Below are positions 53,033-63,658 of a stretch of DNA of 64,000 bases, in pieces; within the stretch, counting starts at the first letter, position 1; each line of letters starts with the position of its first letter. Under the pieces are notes generated by a model, which had not been told where the DNA came from, did no database searches, and saw only the letters and a list, made by a program, of their open reading frames with translations. A program made the position numbers and the translations under genes. The stretch lies in NCBI RefSeq assembly GCF_022023855.1, contig NZ_CP059449.1:186001-250000 (forward strand), given 5' to 3'. The DNA is from Azospirillum brasilense (lineage in GTDB: Bacteria > Pseudomonadota > Alphaproteobacteria > Azospirillales > Azospirillaceae).

Positions 53033-54013
53033 GTTCAGCGCGGACAGCTCCTCGTACAGATGCACGTTGTCGAAGCCGACCGCGACCTTGGAGCAGAATA
53101 CCTCCAGCAGCCGCCGCTCGTCCTCCGTCAGGGGGCGCCGGTGGCTGATGTGGAACACCGTGTCGTGGTGCCGCGAGGTGGAGCGGAAGACCAGCAGGCT
53201 GCGCTCCCGCTCATAGCGGTTGCGCCCGTCGGTCAGCGCCTGGGTCACCGCCTCCGCCGCCTCCGCCGGCAGGGCGGCGCGCACCGGCTTGCCCTCCGCC
53301 GCCGCATGGATGCCGCCGGCCCCCAGGACCAGCGGGTCGCGCGCGGCACCACCGGTTTCCTCCTCCGTCCAGCGGCTGCACAGGGCGATCCCTTCGCAGG
53401 GCGGGCAGATCTCGGTGATCTTCGACACCGCGCCGCGGACGAACTCCGCCATGGTCCGCTTGTCGAGCAGGGCGGAGGAGGCGTCCAGGATGCGCTCCAG
53501 CCCCTGGCGGTGCTCCTCGATGGCGGTGATGTCCTGATAGCCGCGCAGCGCGGCGACGACCGAGGTGAACAGCTTCTGCGCCGTCAGTTCCGTCTTCGAT
53601 TTGTAGTCGTTGATGTCGTAGTTCAGGATGACGTCGCGTTCCGGCGCCTGCCCCGGCTGGCCGGTGCGCAGGATGATGCGCACCCGCCGGTTGTTCAGCT
53701 CGTTGCGGATCATGCGCACCAGCCGCAGGCCGGCGTCGTCCGATTCCATGACGACGTCCAGAAGCACCACGGCGATGGCCGGGTTCTGCTCCAGCAGGCT
53801 GCGCGCCTCCGCCGCGGTGCCGGCGGACAGGAACTGCGCCGGGCGGCCTTCGAAGGTGAAGCCGCGCAGGACCATCTTGGTGGTCGCGTGGATCGCGGGA
53901 TCGTCGTCGACGATCAGGATGATCCATGGATCGACGGGCTCCGGCGCCGTTTCCCTCGCCGTGTCGGCCTCGATACCCGGCTCGTCGTCGGCGAAAAGAA
54001 ACTCGTCGCTCAT
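53028..54013 (-). pseudogene. hybrid response-regulator kinase, 5' part (split by the Tn7-like element)
   Basis: The first 328 codons: an N-terminal receiver (I-L-I-V-D-D-D-P-A-I-H, phospho-Asp in V-L-L-D-V-V-M-E, K-T-E-L-T-A-Q-K-L near 140) and a DUF3369-type GAF-like domain (about 170-325) ending L-Y-E-E-L-S-A-L-N-R-N. Joining 53028 to 39478 keeps the frame and reads [16 protein letters not shown], giving a 993-residue protein. As it stands the frame continues 36 codons into the transposon to a stop at 52919, so a 364-residue receiver-only protein could still be made. Confidence 0.94.
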
Positions 54014-54184
54014 CGAACTCCCTCCGCACCGCCGGCAGCTTCCGGTCGCGGGAGGATATCACAGGGCCGCCGCGCGTGAACATGCTCCTGCGACCCGCCG
54101 CAACCCTTCATCGGCAAGGCACCGCGGGCAATGACAACCCCAGACTGCGCCCTGCCCCGCCCGTCCCTTCAGCCGCCCGTCCCG

Positions 54185-54907
54185 TCAGCCGCCGTGGTCG
54201 CCACCCGCGGCATCGGCGTTGCAGAAGCGGCGCAACGCGTCCAGGTCGGCGACGGACACCGTCCCGCCCTGTGTCTCCACCCCAACGCCGCGCAGCTTCG
54301 CCAGCGCGCGGGAGAAGGTTTCCGGCTGCATGCCGAGGCGCCGAGCGATCAGCGCCTTGTCGAAGGGCAGCGCGAAGCTGGTGGCGCCGCCGCCCTCCGG
54401 ACAGAAGCGCAGCAGGAAGCTGCCGACCCGCTGGGCGGTCGGCTGGACCTGCAACTGCTCGATCTGCTGGACGAGATGGCGCAGCCGCACCGACAGCGAC
54501 CCCAGCATGGCGAAGGCGATCTGGTCGTCCTCGCGCAGGCAGCGGGCGAAGCCCTCCGCCGTCAGGGTCATGACGCGCGAGTCAGCCACCGCCTCCGCGC
54601 AGACCGGAAACTTGCCGCTGGCGAACATGGCGGCTTCGGCGAAGGTCTCGCCGGGGGCGACGATGGTCACCACCGCCTCCGCCCCGTCGCGGGTCAGGCG
54701 GTAGAGCTTCACCCAGCCGTCGAGCAGCGCGAAGAAGCGGTCGGCGCCCTCGTCCTGAACGAACAGGGTGGTGCCCCGCGGCACCGTGCGCACCTGCGCG
54801 GTGCTGACGAGAAGTTCCAGAGAGCGGTCGGGCAGGCGCCCGAACAGCGCGTTGGACCGCAGCGTTGCGGCGTCCTGGGGCCGGAAGCCCGGCGGATCGT
54901 TCCTCAT
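54185..54907 (-). CDS. Crp/Fnr-family transcriptional regulator
   Basis: 240 residues from the ATG at 54907 (GAGGGAAGG upstream). A cyclic-nucleotide-binding-like domain (N-A-L-F-G-R-L-P near residue 17, F-V-Q-D-E-G-A-D-R-F-F-A-L-L-D-G-W-V-K near 45, P-G-E-T-F-A-E near 83) precedes a winged helix (K-A-L-I-A-R-R-L-G-M-Q-P-E-T-F-S-R-A-L near 185). The cysteine quartet of oxygen-sensing FNR is absent, so it is not a classic 4Fe-4S sensor and is closer to the Dnr/CooA-like or general Crp branch. Ligand unknown. Confidence 0.9.
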   Translation of the reverse strand: MRNDPPGFRPQDAATLRSNALFGRLPDRSLELLVSTAQVRTVPRGTTLFVQDEGADRFFALLDGWVKLYRLTRDGAEAVVTIVAPGETFAEAAMFASGKFPVCAEAVADSRVMTLTAEGFARCLREDDQIAFAMLGSLSVRLRHLVQQIEQLQVQPTAQRVGSFLLRFCPEGGGATSFALPFDKALIARRLGMQPETFSRALAKLRGVGVETQGGTVSVADLDALRRFCNADAAGGDHGG

Positions 54908-55154
54908 GCCTTCCCTCACCTCTTCACCCTCTCCCACAGTCCCGGTACGGGCACCCGGTCGGCAGGACCTTCCGCCACACCGGCGATGATCGTTCCGCGC
55001 CGCCAGCAAGCCCCCGGACACCGCCACGGTCCAGGACCCGCCAGGTCCGAACCACCCAGGCACTGTCGCAGCATGCACAAGGTTTGGGCAAGATGGGGAT
55101 TCATCGCAACGGTGCGGATGCCTTTGACCTTGGCATCGGAATCCCGGAAACGAA

Positions 55155-55184
55155 CCGGGGCGCCCCCTTGCGGAGGCGCCCCGG
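55155..55184 (-). terminator. terminator hairpin of the cold-shock gene
   Basis: CCGGGGCGCC and GGCGCCCCGG form a 10-bp perfect stem with a 10-base loop, 28 bases after the cold-shock stop on the minus strand. The following bases are TTCGTTTCC, a weak T-tract. Confidence 0.65.
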
Positions 55185-55211
55185 CCGATCTTCAGAGAGG
55201 CTGAAGACGGT

Positions 55212-55820
55212 TTAGCGGTACTCGACCTTGCCGGCCTCAGGACCCTTCTGGCCCTGGCGGACGGTCACGCGCACCTGATCGCCTTCCTGGAGCGACTGCA
55301 TGCCGGAGCGACGCAGAACGTTCACATGGACGAAGACGTCCTTGCCACCGGTGCTCGGCGTGATGAAGCCGAAGCCCTTGTCGGCGTTGAACCACTTGAC
55401 GGTGCCGTCGACCTCTTCGCCGCCGCCGGCGTCGTTGCCCCAGCCGCCGCGGTCGTAACCGCCGCCGCCGCCGTAGCCGCCACGGTCATAGCCGCCGCCG
55501 CCAAAGCCGCCGCCGGCTCCCGTGCGGGCCGGACGGGCCGGAGCGCGGGACGCGGTGGACGTGTCCACGGATTGAATGGAAGCAACCTGCGGGCCCTTCG
55601 GGCCGCGGGCAAGGTCGCAAACGATGGTAGCGCCTTCGTCGAGCGCGTCATAGCCGGCGGCCTGAACCGCGGAGACGTGCAGGAAGGCGTCGGGCGAACC
55701 GTCCTCGGGGGACACGAAGCCGAACCCCTTGGTGGGGTTGAACCACTTCACAGTGGCGGTAACGTTGGCCTTGGTGATCTCGGGAGCGCGGTAGCCCTGG
55801 CGGGGCGGGCGGTCGAACAT
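55212..55820 (-). CDS. double cold-shock-domain RNA chaperone
   Basis: 202 residues with two cold-shock domains. Domain 1 (about 18-85) has V-K-W-F-N-P-T-K-G-F-G-F-V and F-L-H-V; domain 2 (about 135-202) has V-K-W-F-N-A-D-K-G-F-G-F-I and V-F-V-H-V. Both RNP motifs are intact. The linker (about 95-132) is rich in G-G-Y-D-R-G repeats, resembling RGG-type RNA-binding low-complexity sequence. Double-CSD proteins occur in alphaproteobacteria. Confidence 0.94.
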   Translation of the reverse strand: MFDRPPRQGYRAPEITKANVTATVKWFNPTKGFGFVSPEDGSPDAFLHVSAVQAAGYDALDEGATIVCDLARGPKGPQVASIQSVDTSTASRAPARPARTGAGGGFGGGGYDRGGYGGGGGYDRGGWGNDAGGGEEVDGTVKWFNADKGFGFITPSTGGKDVFVHVNVLRRSGMQSLQEGDQVRVTVRQGQKGPEAGKVEYR

Positions 55821-56169
55821 GTGTCTTCAAGCTCATAAAGGATGCCGAATTATCTTTGTCACAGGGTACGAGCCGTCCGTCAAGCACGCCAAAGGCCAGA
55901 CGCCCTTTCCTGCGACATTCGGCCAGGGGAAATCCGCCCGTTCGGAAGGGGTGCCGGTCCCGAAGACGCCCGGCGCTGCCCACGGTGACCTCCGGGCGTC
56001 CTCCCCCGCTCCGGCCCTGGGGAGAGTAGAGTTTCTTTCGCCAATTGAACAACTTAGGACATCCTCCACACTTTTCGTAAGAGGACGCGCCGCATACCGG
56101 GGCAGGCACCGCAAACGCCGCGCGCATACGTCTGTGACAAAATCCCGACATGGTTGTCTTCGCCAAGGG
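55821..56169. other. 349-base gap upstream of the cold-shock gene
   Basis: No convincing gene on either strand. It lies between the minus-strand helicase stop and the start of the minus-strand cold-shock gene, and so holds the cold-shock promoter and leader; long 5' leaders are usual for such genes. No specific box could be assigned. Confidence 0.5.
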
Positions 56170-58365
56170 TCATAGAGGCGCCAGCCATTCCCCCAGTTTC
56201 GTCCAGCGCCGCCGCCCCTGCGTCCCACGCACCGCCATAGCGAGTGCGCGGCGCTGGCCGAGCATGACCACGAGCCGCTTGCCCCGTGTCACGCCGGTAT
56301 AAATCAGGTTGCGGTGGAGCATCGTATAATGCTGGGTCACCACCGGAATGACGACCACCGGGTATTCGGAGCCCTGGCTCTTGTGAATCGTCGTCGCGTA
56401 GGCGAGGACGATCTCGTCCAATTCTCCGAAATCATAGGTCACCGGACGGCCGTCGAAGGTGGCGGTCAGCACGCCTTCTTCGGCGTCAACGGCGGATACG
56501 ATGCCGAGGTCGCCGTTGTAGACCTCCTTGTCATAGTTGTTCTCGACCTGCATGACCTTGTCGCCGGGCCCGAAGGTCCAGCCGAATCGCTCGACTCGGG
56601 ACTCGCCCGGTGGGTTCAGCACCCTCTGCAATTCGATGTTCAGCGACCGCGCGCCGAGGCCGCCGCGGTTCATCGGGCAGAGGATCTGCACGTCGCGCAC
56701 CGGGTCGGCGCCGAATCGGCGGGGAATGCGGTCGCGCACCATCTCGATCAGCTTCGCCACCCCGGCCTCCGGAGTCGCCGCCTCGACGAAGTAGAAGTCG
56801 CTGTCCTCCCCGGCCTTCGGCATCTCCGGCATCTGCCCGGCGTTGATGCGGTGGGCGTTGACGATGATGCGGCTGGTCGCCGCCTGCCGGAAGATCTCGG
56901 TCAGCCGGACCACCGGCACCGCACCGGAGCCGATCACGTCGCCCAGCACCTGCCCCGGCCCGACCGAGGGCAGTTGGTCCACGTCGCCGACGAGCAGGAG
57001 GGCGGCCCGCCCCGGCACGGCGCGCAGCAGGGCGTTCATCAGCGGCACGTCGACCATGCTGGTCTCGTCCACCACCAGCAGGTCGCAGTCCAGCGGGTTG
57101 GTCTCGTCGCGCTTGAAGCCGCCGGCCTGCGGATCGGTCTCCAGCAGGCGGTGGATGGTCCGCGCCTCCAGGCCGGTGCTCTCGCTCAGCCGCTTGGCGG
57201 CGCGCCCCGTCGGGGCGGCCAGCGCGATCGAGACGCCCTTGGCCTTCAGCACGGTCAGGATGCTGTTCACCAGCGTCGTCTTGCCGACCCCCGGCCCGCC
57301 GGTGATGACCAGCAGCTTCGACGTCGTCGCCTGGCGCAGCGCCTCGCGCTGCCCCTCGGCCAGAGTGATCCCGGCCTTCGCCTCCACCCAGGGAATCGCC
57401 TTCTCCGCGTCGATCTCCGGCCAGGGCACGGGGCCGCCGGCCAGCCGGCGCAGCCGCTCGGCGATGGTCTGCTCCGCCCGGTAGAGGCTGGCCAGGAACA
57501 GGCAGGGCTCCCCGCCCAGGCTGTCGGCGACCACCGCGCCGTCCTGCCGCTCCAGTTCCACCGCGGTCTCCAGGATGGAGGCGTCGATCTCCAGCAGCTT
57601 CACGGCCAATGGAATCAGCTCGGCCACCGGCACGCCGCAATGACCCTGGTCGGTCGCCTCGGCCAGCGCGTAGCCGATGCCGGCCCGCGCCCGGATCATC
57701 GCGGTCTTCTCGATTCCCAGTTTGGCGGCCACCGCGTCCGCCGTCTTGAAGCCGATGCCGCGGATGTCGCGGGCCAGCCGGTACGGGTTCTCGGTGATCA
57801 GCCGGATGGCGTCCGGCCCGTAGGTCTTGAAGATGCGCACGGCGCGCGAGGTGCCGACCCCGTGGCTGTGCAGGAAGATCATGATCTCGCGGATCACCTT
57901 CTGGTCGGCCCAGCCGGCGATGATGCGCTGCGCCCGCTTCGGCCCGATGCCGGTGACCTGCCGCAGCCGGTCCGGCTCCTGCTCGATCACGTCGAACACC
58001 GCCTCGCCGAAGGCCTTGACCATCTTCTTCGCGTAGACCGGCCCGATGCCGCGGATCAGACCGGAGCCGAGATACTTCTCGATCCCTTCCACCGTGGTCG
58101 GCGGAGTGGCGCGCAGGAAGTCGGCCTTGAACTGGAGCCCGTGGTTGCGGTCGTTCACCCAGGCCCCGCTGGCCTGCACGAATTCCCCGGCGCCGATGGT
58201 GGCGGCGTGGCCGACCAGCGTGACGAGGTCGCGCTGCCCGCGCACCTTCAGCCGCAGCACGCAGAATCCCGTCTCCGGGCTGTGGAAGGTCACCCGCTCC
58301 ACCAGCCCCGACAGCGGTTCCCGCGGGGCTCCCGCCGCGGTGGAGGCATCGCCGGATATGCTCAT
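56170..58365 (-). CDS. recD2: RecD2-like ATP-dependent DNA helicase
   Basis: 731 residues from the ATG at 58365; an in-frame ATG lies four codons earlier. N-terminal OB-like region, then helix-hairpin-helix motifs [10 protein letters not shown] near residue 100 and [10 protein letters not shown] near 140. Walker [10 protein letters not shown] near 358, motif [12 protein letters not shown] near 430, and the C-terminal [11 protein letters not shown] motif near 665 are superfamily 1B helicase features. It acts 5' to 3' in DNA repair outside RecBCD. Confidence 0.92.
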   Translation of the reverse strand: MSISGDASTAAGAPREPLSGLVERVTFHSPETGFCVLRLKVRGQRDLVTLVGHAATIGAGEFVQASGAWVNDRNHGLQFKADFLRATPPTTVEGIEKYLGSGLIRGIGPVYAKKMVKAFGEAVFDVIEQEPDRLRQVTGIGPKRAQRIIAGWADQKVIREIMIFLHSHGVGTSRAVRIFKTYGPDAIRLITENPYRLARDIRGIGFKTADAVAAKLGIEKTAMIRARAGIGYALAEATDQGHCGVPVAELIPLAVKLLEIDASILETAVELERQDGAVVADSLGGEPCLFLASLYRAEQTIAERLRRLAGGPVPWPEIDAEKAIPWVEAKAGITLAEGQREALRQATTSKLLVITGGPGVGKTTLVNSILTVLKAKGVSIALAAPTGRAAKRLSESTGLEARTIHRLLETDPQAGGFKRDETNPLDCDLLVVDETSMVDVPLMNALLRAVPGRAALLLVGDVDQLPSVGPGQVLGDVIGSGAVPVVRLTEIFRQAATSRIIVNAHRINAGQMPEMPKAGEDSDFYFVEAATPEAGVAKLIEMVRDRIPRRFGADPVRDVQILCPMNRGGLGARSLNIELQRVLNPPGESRVERFGWTFGPGDKVMQVENNYDKEVYNGDLGIVSAVDAEEGVLTATFDGRPVTYDFGELDEIVLAYATTIHKSQGSEYPVVVIPVVTQHYTMLHRNLIYTGVTRGKRLVVMLGQRRALAMAVRGTQGRRRWTKLGEWLAPL

Positions 58366-58602
58366 GCCACCCAACATAGGTGCTGGCGGGCCTTTGGGGG
58401 AGTTCCCCGCGCAACCGCCGCAGCGCGGCAATTCGGAGGAAGACCGCGGCCCCGCGAATGTGTACTTTGTCGCCCGAAGCCCGCACCGCGGACCGCACCG
58501 GATGAATGGCGCCGCGCGTGGGCTTGCGGTGAAAAAACGTCAGCCAAAGAACGACAAACCGAAAAACCGCGGTGTCTACGACTTCGGAAGGAAAGAGCAG
58601 CA

Positions 58603-60777
58603 ATGGTGACGGAACGCATTCAGGTTGGCGGCTTGCAAGTTGCCACGGAGCTTCACCGCTTCATCGAGAACGAAGCCCTGCCAGGCACCGGCGTGACGCC
58701 GGAGCAATTCTGGTCGGGCCTTGACACGATCCTCCACGATCTGGCCCCGCGCAACCGCGCGCTGCTGGCCAAGCGGGACGCGCTACAGGCCCAGATCGAC
58801 GAGTGGTACCGCAGCCGCCGCGGCCAGCCGCTGGACCGCGCGGCCTACACCGCGTTCCTCAAGGAAATCGGCTATCTCCTGCCGGAAGGCCCGGACTTCG
58901 CCGTGACGACCGAGAACGTCGATCCGGAGATCTCCACCACCGCCGGCCCGCAGCTCGTCGTGCCGGTGATGAACGCCCGCTACGCGCTGAACGCCGCCAA
59001 CGCCCGCTGGGGCAGCCTGTACGACGCGCTCTACGGCACCGACGCCATCCCCGACACGGACGGGGCGGAGCGCACCGCCGGCTACAACCCGAAGCGCGGC
59101 GAGAAGGTCATCGCCTTCGCCCGCGACGTGCTGGACCGCGCCGCGCCGCTGTCCGACGGGTCGCACGCCGACGCCGCCGGCTACACGGTGGACAACGGCC
59201 GCCTCGTCGTCGCGCTGAAGGACGGCCGCAACACGGGTCTGGCCGAGCCGGAACGTCTGGTCGGCTACGACGGCGCGCCGTCCGCCCCGACCGCCATCCT
59301 GCTGGCCGACAACGGCCTGCACATGGAAATCCGCATCGACCGCAGCCACCCGATCGGCAAGACCGACGCGGCCGGGGTCGCCGACCTCGTGCTCGAATCC
59401 GCCCTGACCACCATCCAGGACTGCGAGGATTCCGTCGCCGCCGTGGATGCCGAGGACAAGGTGCTGGCCTACCGCAACTGGCTGGGCCTGATGACCGGGA
59501 CCCTGACCGCCAGCTTCCCCAAGGGCAGCGGCACGGTGGAGCGCCGGCTGAACCCCGACCGCAGCTACACCAGCCGCAACGGCGAGACGATCACCCTGCC
59601 GGGCCGCAGCCTGATGCTGATCCGCAACGTCGGTCACCTGATGACCAACAGCGCGGTCCTGCTCAACGACGACAGCGAGGCGCCGGAAGGCATCCTCGAC
59701 GGCATGATCACCTCGCTGATCGCGCTGCACGACGTCAAGGGCGCCCGCCTCAACAGCCGCGCCGGCTCCGTCTACATCGTGAAGCCGAAGATGCACGGAC
59801 CGGAGGAGGTCGCCTTCGCGGACGAGCTGTTCGCCCGCGTCGAGGACGCGCTGGGCATCGCACGCAACACGCTGAAGATGGGCATCATGGACGAGGAGCG
59901 CCGCACCACGGTGAACCTCAAGGAGTGCATCCGCGCCGCCGCGGCGCGCGTGGTGTTCATCAACACCGGCTTCCTCGACCGCACCGGCGACGAGATGCAC
60001 ACTGCCATGGAAGCCGGCCCGATGATCCGCAAGAACGACATGAAGTCGTCCGCCTGGATCAAGGCCTATGAGGACTGGAACGTGGACACTGGCCTGCTCT
60101 GCGGGCTGAAGGGCCACGCCCAGATCGGCAAGGGCATGTGGGCGATGCCCGACCGCATGGCCGACATGCTGGCCGCCAAGGTCGCCCACCCGCAGGCCGG
60201 CGCCAACACCGCCTGGGTGCCCTCGCCGACCGCGGCCACGCTGCACGCCCTGCACTACCATCAGGTCAACGTCGCCGCCCGCCAGGAGGAACTCGCCCGC
60301 CGCGAGCGCGCCAGCCTGGACGCCATCCTGACCATCCCGCTGGCCGACCGCCCCAACTGGTCGGAGGAGGAGATCCAGCAGGAGCTGGACAACAACGCCC
60401 AGGGCATCCTCGGCTACGTCGTGCGCTGGATCGACCAGGGCGTGGGCTGCTCCAAGGTGCCGGACATCAACAATGTCGGGCTGATGGAGGACCGCGCCAC
60501 GCTGCGCATCTCCAGCCAGCACATCGCCAACTGGCTGCTCCACGGCATCACCACCGAGGCGCAGGTCATGGAGACGATGAAGCGCATGGCCGCCGTGGTG
60601 GACAAGCAGAACGCCGGCGATCCGCTCTACCGCCCGATGGCCGCCGACTTCGACGGCAGCGTCGCCTTCCAGGCCGCCTGCGACCTCGTCTTCAAGGGCC
60701 GTGAGCAGCCGAACGGCTACACCGAGCCGGTGCTGCACCGCCGCCGCATTGAGGCCAAGGCGAAAGCCGCCGGCTAA
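58603..60777 (+). CDS. glcB: malate synthase G
   Basis: 724 residues, the usual length for isoform G. It condenses glyoxylate with acetyl-CoA to malate. Motifs: [23 protein letters not shown] near residue 125, [11 protein letters not shown] near 275 (Mg site), [11 protein letters not shown] near 455, and a catalytic Asp region near 630. GGAAGG lies upstream of the ATG. Monocistronic, divergent from recD2, with its own terminator. Confidence 0.98.
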   Translation: MVTERIQVGGLQVATELHRFIENEALPGTGVTPEQFWSGLDTILHDLAPRNRALLAKRDALQAQIDEWYRSRRGQPLDRAAYTAFLKEIGYLLPEGPDFAVTTENVDPEISTTAGPQLVVPVMNARYALNAANARWGSLYDALYGTDAIPDTDGAERTAGYNPKRGEKVIAFARDVLDRAAPLSDGSHADAAGYTVDNGRLVVALKDGRNTGLAEPERLVGYDGAPSAPTAILLADNGLHMEIRIDRSHPIGKTDAAGVADLVLESALTTIQDCEDSVAAVDAEDKVLAYRNWLGLMTGTLTASFPKGSGTVERRLNPDRSYTSRNGETITLPGRSLMLIRNVGHLMTNSAVLLNDDSEAPEGILDGMITSLIALHDVKGARLNSRAGSVYIVKPKMHGPEEVAFADELFARVEDALGIARNTLKMGIMDEERRTTVNLKECIRAAAARVVFINTGFLDRTGDEMHTAMEAGPMIRKNDMKSSAWIKAYEDWNVDTGLLCGLKGHAQIGKGMWAMPDRMADMLAAKVAHPQAGANTAWVPSPTAATLHALHYHQVNVAARQEELARRERASLDAILTIPLADRPNWSEEEIQQELDNNAQGILGYVVRWIDQGVGCSKVPDINNVGLMEDRATLRISSQHIANWLLHGITTEAQVMETMKRMAAVVDKQNAGDPLYRPMAADFDGSVAFQAACDLVFKGREQPNGYTEPVLHRRRIEAKAKAAG

Positions 60778-60817
60778 GCCGACGCGCCACCCGGCACGCA
60801 CCGCAGGCGCTTTTCCG

Positions 60818-60857
60818 GAGGCCCTTCCCCGTTCGCGGGGGAGGGCCTTTTTCTTTG
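60818..60857 (+). terminator. rho-independent terminator of glcB
   Basis: GAGGCCCTTCCCC-GTTC-GCGGGGGAGGGCCTTTTTCTTT: a 12-bp stem followed by a T-run, 41 bases after the stop. Confidence 0.93.
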
Positions 60858-61176
60858 CGACCCCGCAACAAAATGACCAGAACCAGGACACACAATCACG
60901 CGCCGAAGGAAACAAAACAAAGATATTTGATTGCAAACAAAACCGCCGTCCGCTCACAACGTTCTTCCGAACAAATTCCCGCAAACGAACGTCTGATCAT
61001 CGTACGGACCCTTTGCATACAGGAAACAAACCCTTTTTCATAAGGCAAACTCCCGCCATTAATCCGTAATAGGAACAACGGGAAACTTGATTCCAGGCTC
61101 GATTGGATGAATTGTCCGGCCGGAACATCTGACGGCAGCAAGTCCGCAGCAGCAATATATGGAATGGAGCATTGTC
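60858..61176 (+). other. AT-rich leader region upstream of the second chemoreceptor
   Basis: After the glcB terminator about 320 bases carry no gene on either strand. The stretch is rich in A and runs such as AAACAAAACAAAG, unlike the surrounding coding DNA. It probably contains the promoter of the chemoreceptor at 61177; no -24/-12 or flagellar sigma-28 box could be assigned with confidence. Confidence 0.45.
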
Positions 61177-63237
61177 ATGAATTTCTTGCACGCCATGACC
61201 ATCAAACGAAAGACAACGCTGGTCTCGGTGTTTGTTTTTATCGTCATGGCGGTCGCAACATTCTCTGTCGGGACCGAAACATCGCGTCAGGAGCGTCACC
61301 TGCTCCACGTCCGCCAGACCGCGAACGAGGTGAGCCGCAAAGTGGTGCCGCTGAGCGAGCTGATCGCCAACATCCGTTACGACGTGGCTCAGGTGCAGCA
61401 GTGGTTGACCGACGTGTCTGCGACGCGCGGGCTGGATGGGCTGGACGACGGGCCGGCGAAGGCGGACGAGCACGCGAAGGCCTTCGCCCAGCACGCCGAG
61501 ACCGCCCATGCCATCGCGCGCGCGCTGGGGCTGACGGAGATGGTGCGGAGCATCGCCGCCACCCAGGCCGCCTTCCCGCCCTTCTATGAGCTGGGCCAGC
61601 GCATGTCCCGCGCCTACGTCGACGGCGGCCCGTCGGCGGGGAACGCCATGATGGGGCAATTCGACGCGGTGGCCGAAGGCATGGACAAGGAGATGGAGCG
61701 GCTCCTCTCCACCATGGAGGAGGTGCGCGGGGATCGGCTGAACGGCCTCGACGCGGCGGTCACCAACATCGAATCCTCCACCGCCACGCTGAAGACCCTG
61801 CTGATCACGACGGCCACGGTCACGCTCCTTCTGATCGCCGCCTCCGTCGTCTTCCTGCGCCAGGCCGTGGTCGGGCCGATTGACCGGATGCGGCTGACCA
61901 TGACCGGCATGGCCGCCGGCGACTTGCGGACGGAGGTCGGATTCGAGGGGCGCGGCGACGAGATCGGCCAGATGGCCGATGCCGTGCGCGTCTTCCGCGA
62001 AGCCGGCCTGGAGAACGAACGCCTGCGCGCCGAACAGGAGCGCGCCCGCACCGCAGGCGAGGAGGAACGGCGTCAGTCCCTGGCCGCCATGGCCGACACG
62101 GTGGAGCGCGAAACCCGCGCCGCCGTGGAGCAGGTCGCCCGGCACGCCGGACAGATGGCCGACAACGCTGAGGCGATGGCCACCTCCGCCGGAATGGTCA
62201 GCGACAATTCCCAGACCGTCGCCGCCGCGGCGAGCCAAGCCCTGGCCAATGCCCAGACCGTCGCCGCCGCAGCCAACGAACTGTCCGCCTCCATCCGGGA
62301 GATCGGCCGACAGGTGACCGCATCGGCATCGGTGACCGGACAAGCCGTGGAGAAGGCCGGTTCCGCCAGCGCGATCATCGGCCATCTGTGGGAGGCGGTA
62401 GAGCGCATCGGCGCGGTTGCCCGCCTGATCGGCGACATCGCCAGCCGGACGAATCTGCTGGCGCTGAACGCCACCATCGAGGCGGCCCGCGCCGGGGATG
62501 CCGGAAAGGGCTTCGCGGTCGTGGCGCAGGAGGTCAAGAACCTGGCCAACCAGACCGCCCGCTCCACCGAGGAGATCGCCACGCTGATCACCGATGTCCA
62601 GTCGGTCACCAAGCAGGCCGTGGACCGGGTGGGCGAGGTTGCCGCGACCATCGACCAGGTCTCCGACATCTCCTCCTCTATCGCCGCCGCGGTCGAGGAG
62701 CAGGACGCCGCCACCCAGGAGATTGCCCGCACGGTCAACGAGACCAGCCACGCCGCGCAAGAGGTGTCCAGCCGCATCGCGCTGGTGTCCGAGGAGGCCA
62801 ACCAGACCGGCGAGCGGGCCGGCGGCATGCGCGCCGTCGCCGGGGACGTGGCGCGGAGCATCGACGACCTGCAGAGCATCCTGGTGCGCGTGGTCCGCAC
62901 CGCGACCAGCGACGTCGACCGCCGTCGCAACACGCGCTTCCCGATCGACCTGCCCTGCACCATTGACGGTGCCGGTGCCGGCACGGGCAGCAAGGCGCGG
63001 ATCGCCAATCTCTCGTCCGGCGGCGCGATGATCATGGATGCGCCGATGATGACCGTGGGCACCCCCGGCACCCTGCGTGCGCCCGGCCTGTCCCGCCCCG
63101 TGCCCTTCACAGTAAACGCCTGCGAGCCGGGGCAACTGCACGTGAAGTTCTGCGTGCCGGAGGCCGACCAGCCGGCGTTGGACCGCGATCTGGAAGCCCT
63201 GGTGCGCGGCACGGCGGCGAACCGCAGCGCGGCCTGA
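61177..63237 (+). CDS. membrane methyl-accepting chemotaxis protein with C-terminal PilZ domain (second)
   Basis: 686 residues from the ATG at 61177 (GGAG 8 bases upstream); an ATG at 61159 is in frame. Transmembrane helix 1 at about 14-34, a sensor of about 180 residues, transmembrane helix 2 near 208-228 ([14 protein letters not shown]), HAMP, an MCP core with [21 protein letters not shown], and a PilZ domain with R-R-N-T-R and N-L-S-S-G-G. Signalling and PilZ parts closely resemble those at 35291-37282; the sensors differ, so ligands differ. Confidence 0.92.
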   Translation: MNFLHAMTIKRKTTLVSVFVFIVMAVATFSVGTETSRQERHLLHVRQTANEVSRKVVPLSELIANIRYDVAQVQQWLTDVSATRGLDGLDDGPAKADEHAKAFAQHAETAHAIARALGLTEMVRSIAATQAAFPPFYELGQRMSRAYVDGGPSAGNAMMGQFDAVAEGMDKEMERLLSTMEEVRGDRLNGLDAAVTNIESSTATLKTLLITTATVTLLLIAASVVFLRQAVVGPIDRMRLTMTGMAAGDLRTEVGFEGRGDEIGQMADAVRVFREAGLENERLRAEQERARTAGEEERRQSLAAMADTVERETRAAVEQVARHAGQMADNAEAMATSAGMVSDNSQTVAAAASQALANAQTVAAAANELSASIREIGRQVTASASVTGQAVEKAGSASAIIGHLWEAVERIGAVARLIGDIASRTNLLALNATIEAARAGDAGKGFAVVAQEVKNLANQTARSTEEIATLITDVQSVTKQAVDRVGEVAATIDQVSDISSSIAAAVEEQDAATQEIARTVNETSHAAQEVSSRIALVSEEANQTGERAGGMRAVAGDVARSIDDLQSILVRVVRTATSDVDRRRNTRFPIDLPCTIDGAGAGTGSKARIANLSSGGAMIMDAPMMTVGTPGTLRAPGLSRPVPFTVNACEPGQLHVKFCVPEADQPALDRDLEALVRGTAANRSAA

Positions 63238-63310
63238 CGCACGACGCCGCAAGGCCCTTGCCAATCGGGGCGAGGGCCGACACCGGCCGGATGGCAAAGC
63301 CCAGATATGG

Positions 63311-63346
63311 CGAAGGCCGGAAACCCGTCTGGGTTCCGGCCTTCGA
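63311..63346. terminator. hairpin between the chemoreceptor and tRNA-Val
   Basis: CGAAGGCCGGAAACCC-GTCT-GGGTT-CCGGCCTTCG is a near-perfect inverted repeat lying just 3' of the minus-strand tRNA and after the + strand chemoreceptor. No T-run follows on either strand, so it may act in tRNA 3' processing or as a shared terminator. Confidence 0.6.
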
Positions 63347-63349
63347 GGA

Positions 63350-63424
<75 letters not shown>

Positions 63425-63658
63425 ATCCGTGTCGCCGGTCGGTTCGGGGTTCGGCATCCGTCTTGCGTCCCGTCCGGCGTGGGCGTGGGGTGTACCATCA
63501 TCCCGGAGGTCTGGCAAGCCTCGATTTCACTTTTTTGCGGCCCGATGACGAACGCGGCCATTTTTTCCGCCGACGGGACGGCAGGCGCCTCACATCTGTT
63601 GGGGCGTGAGCGGGACGGTGCGTGACAGAGCCGTCCGGGTCCACTACATCACAGTGCC

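Noticed and set aside
54185..54907. An oxygen-sensing FNR protein
   Set aside because: The protein is Crp/Fnr-like but lacks the N-terminal cysteine cluster needed for a 4Fe-4S sensor.
55326..55838. A + strand Ala-rich protein opposite the cold-shock gene
   Set aside because: Antisense of the glycine-rich linker; both cold-shock domains on the minus strand are unambiguous.
56314..58602. An open + strand extension joining upstream of malate synthase
   Set aside because: It is the antisense of the RecD2-like helicase read through in frame with glcB. The malate synthase family start is at 58603 with a ribosome site.
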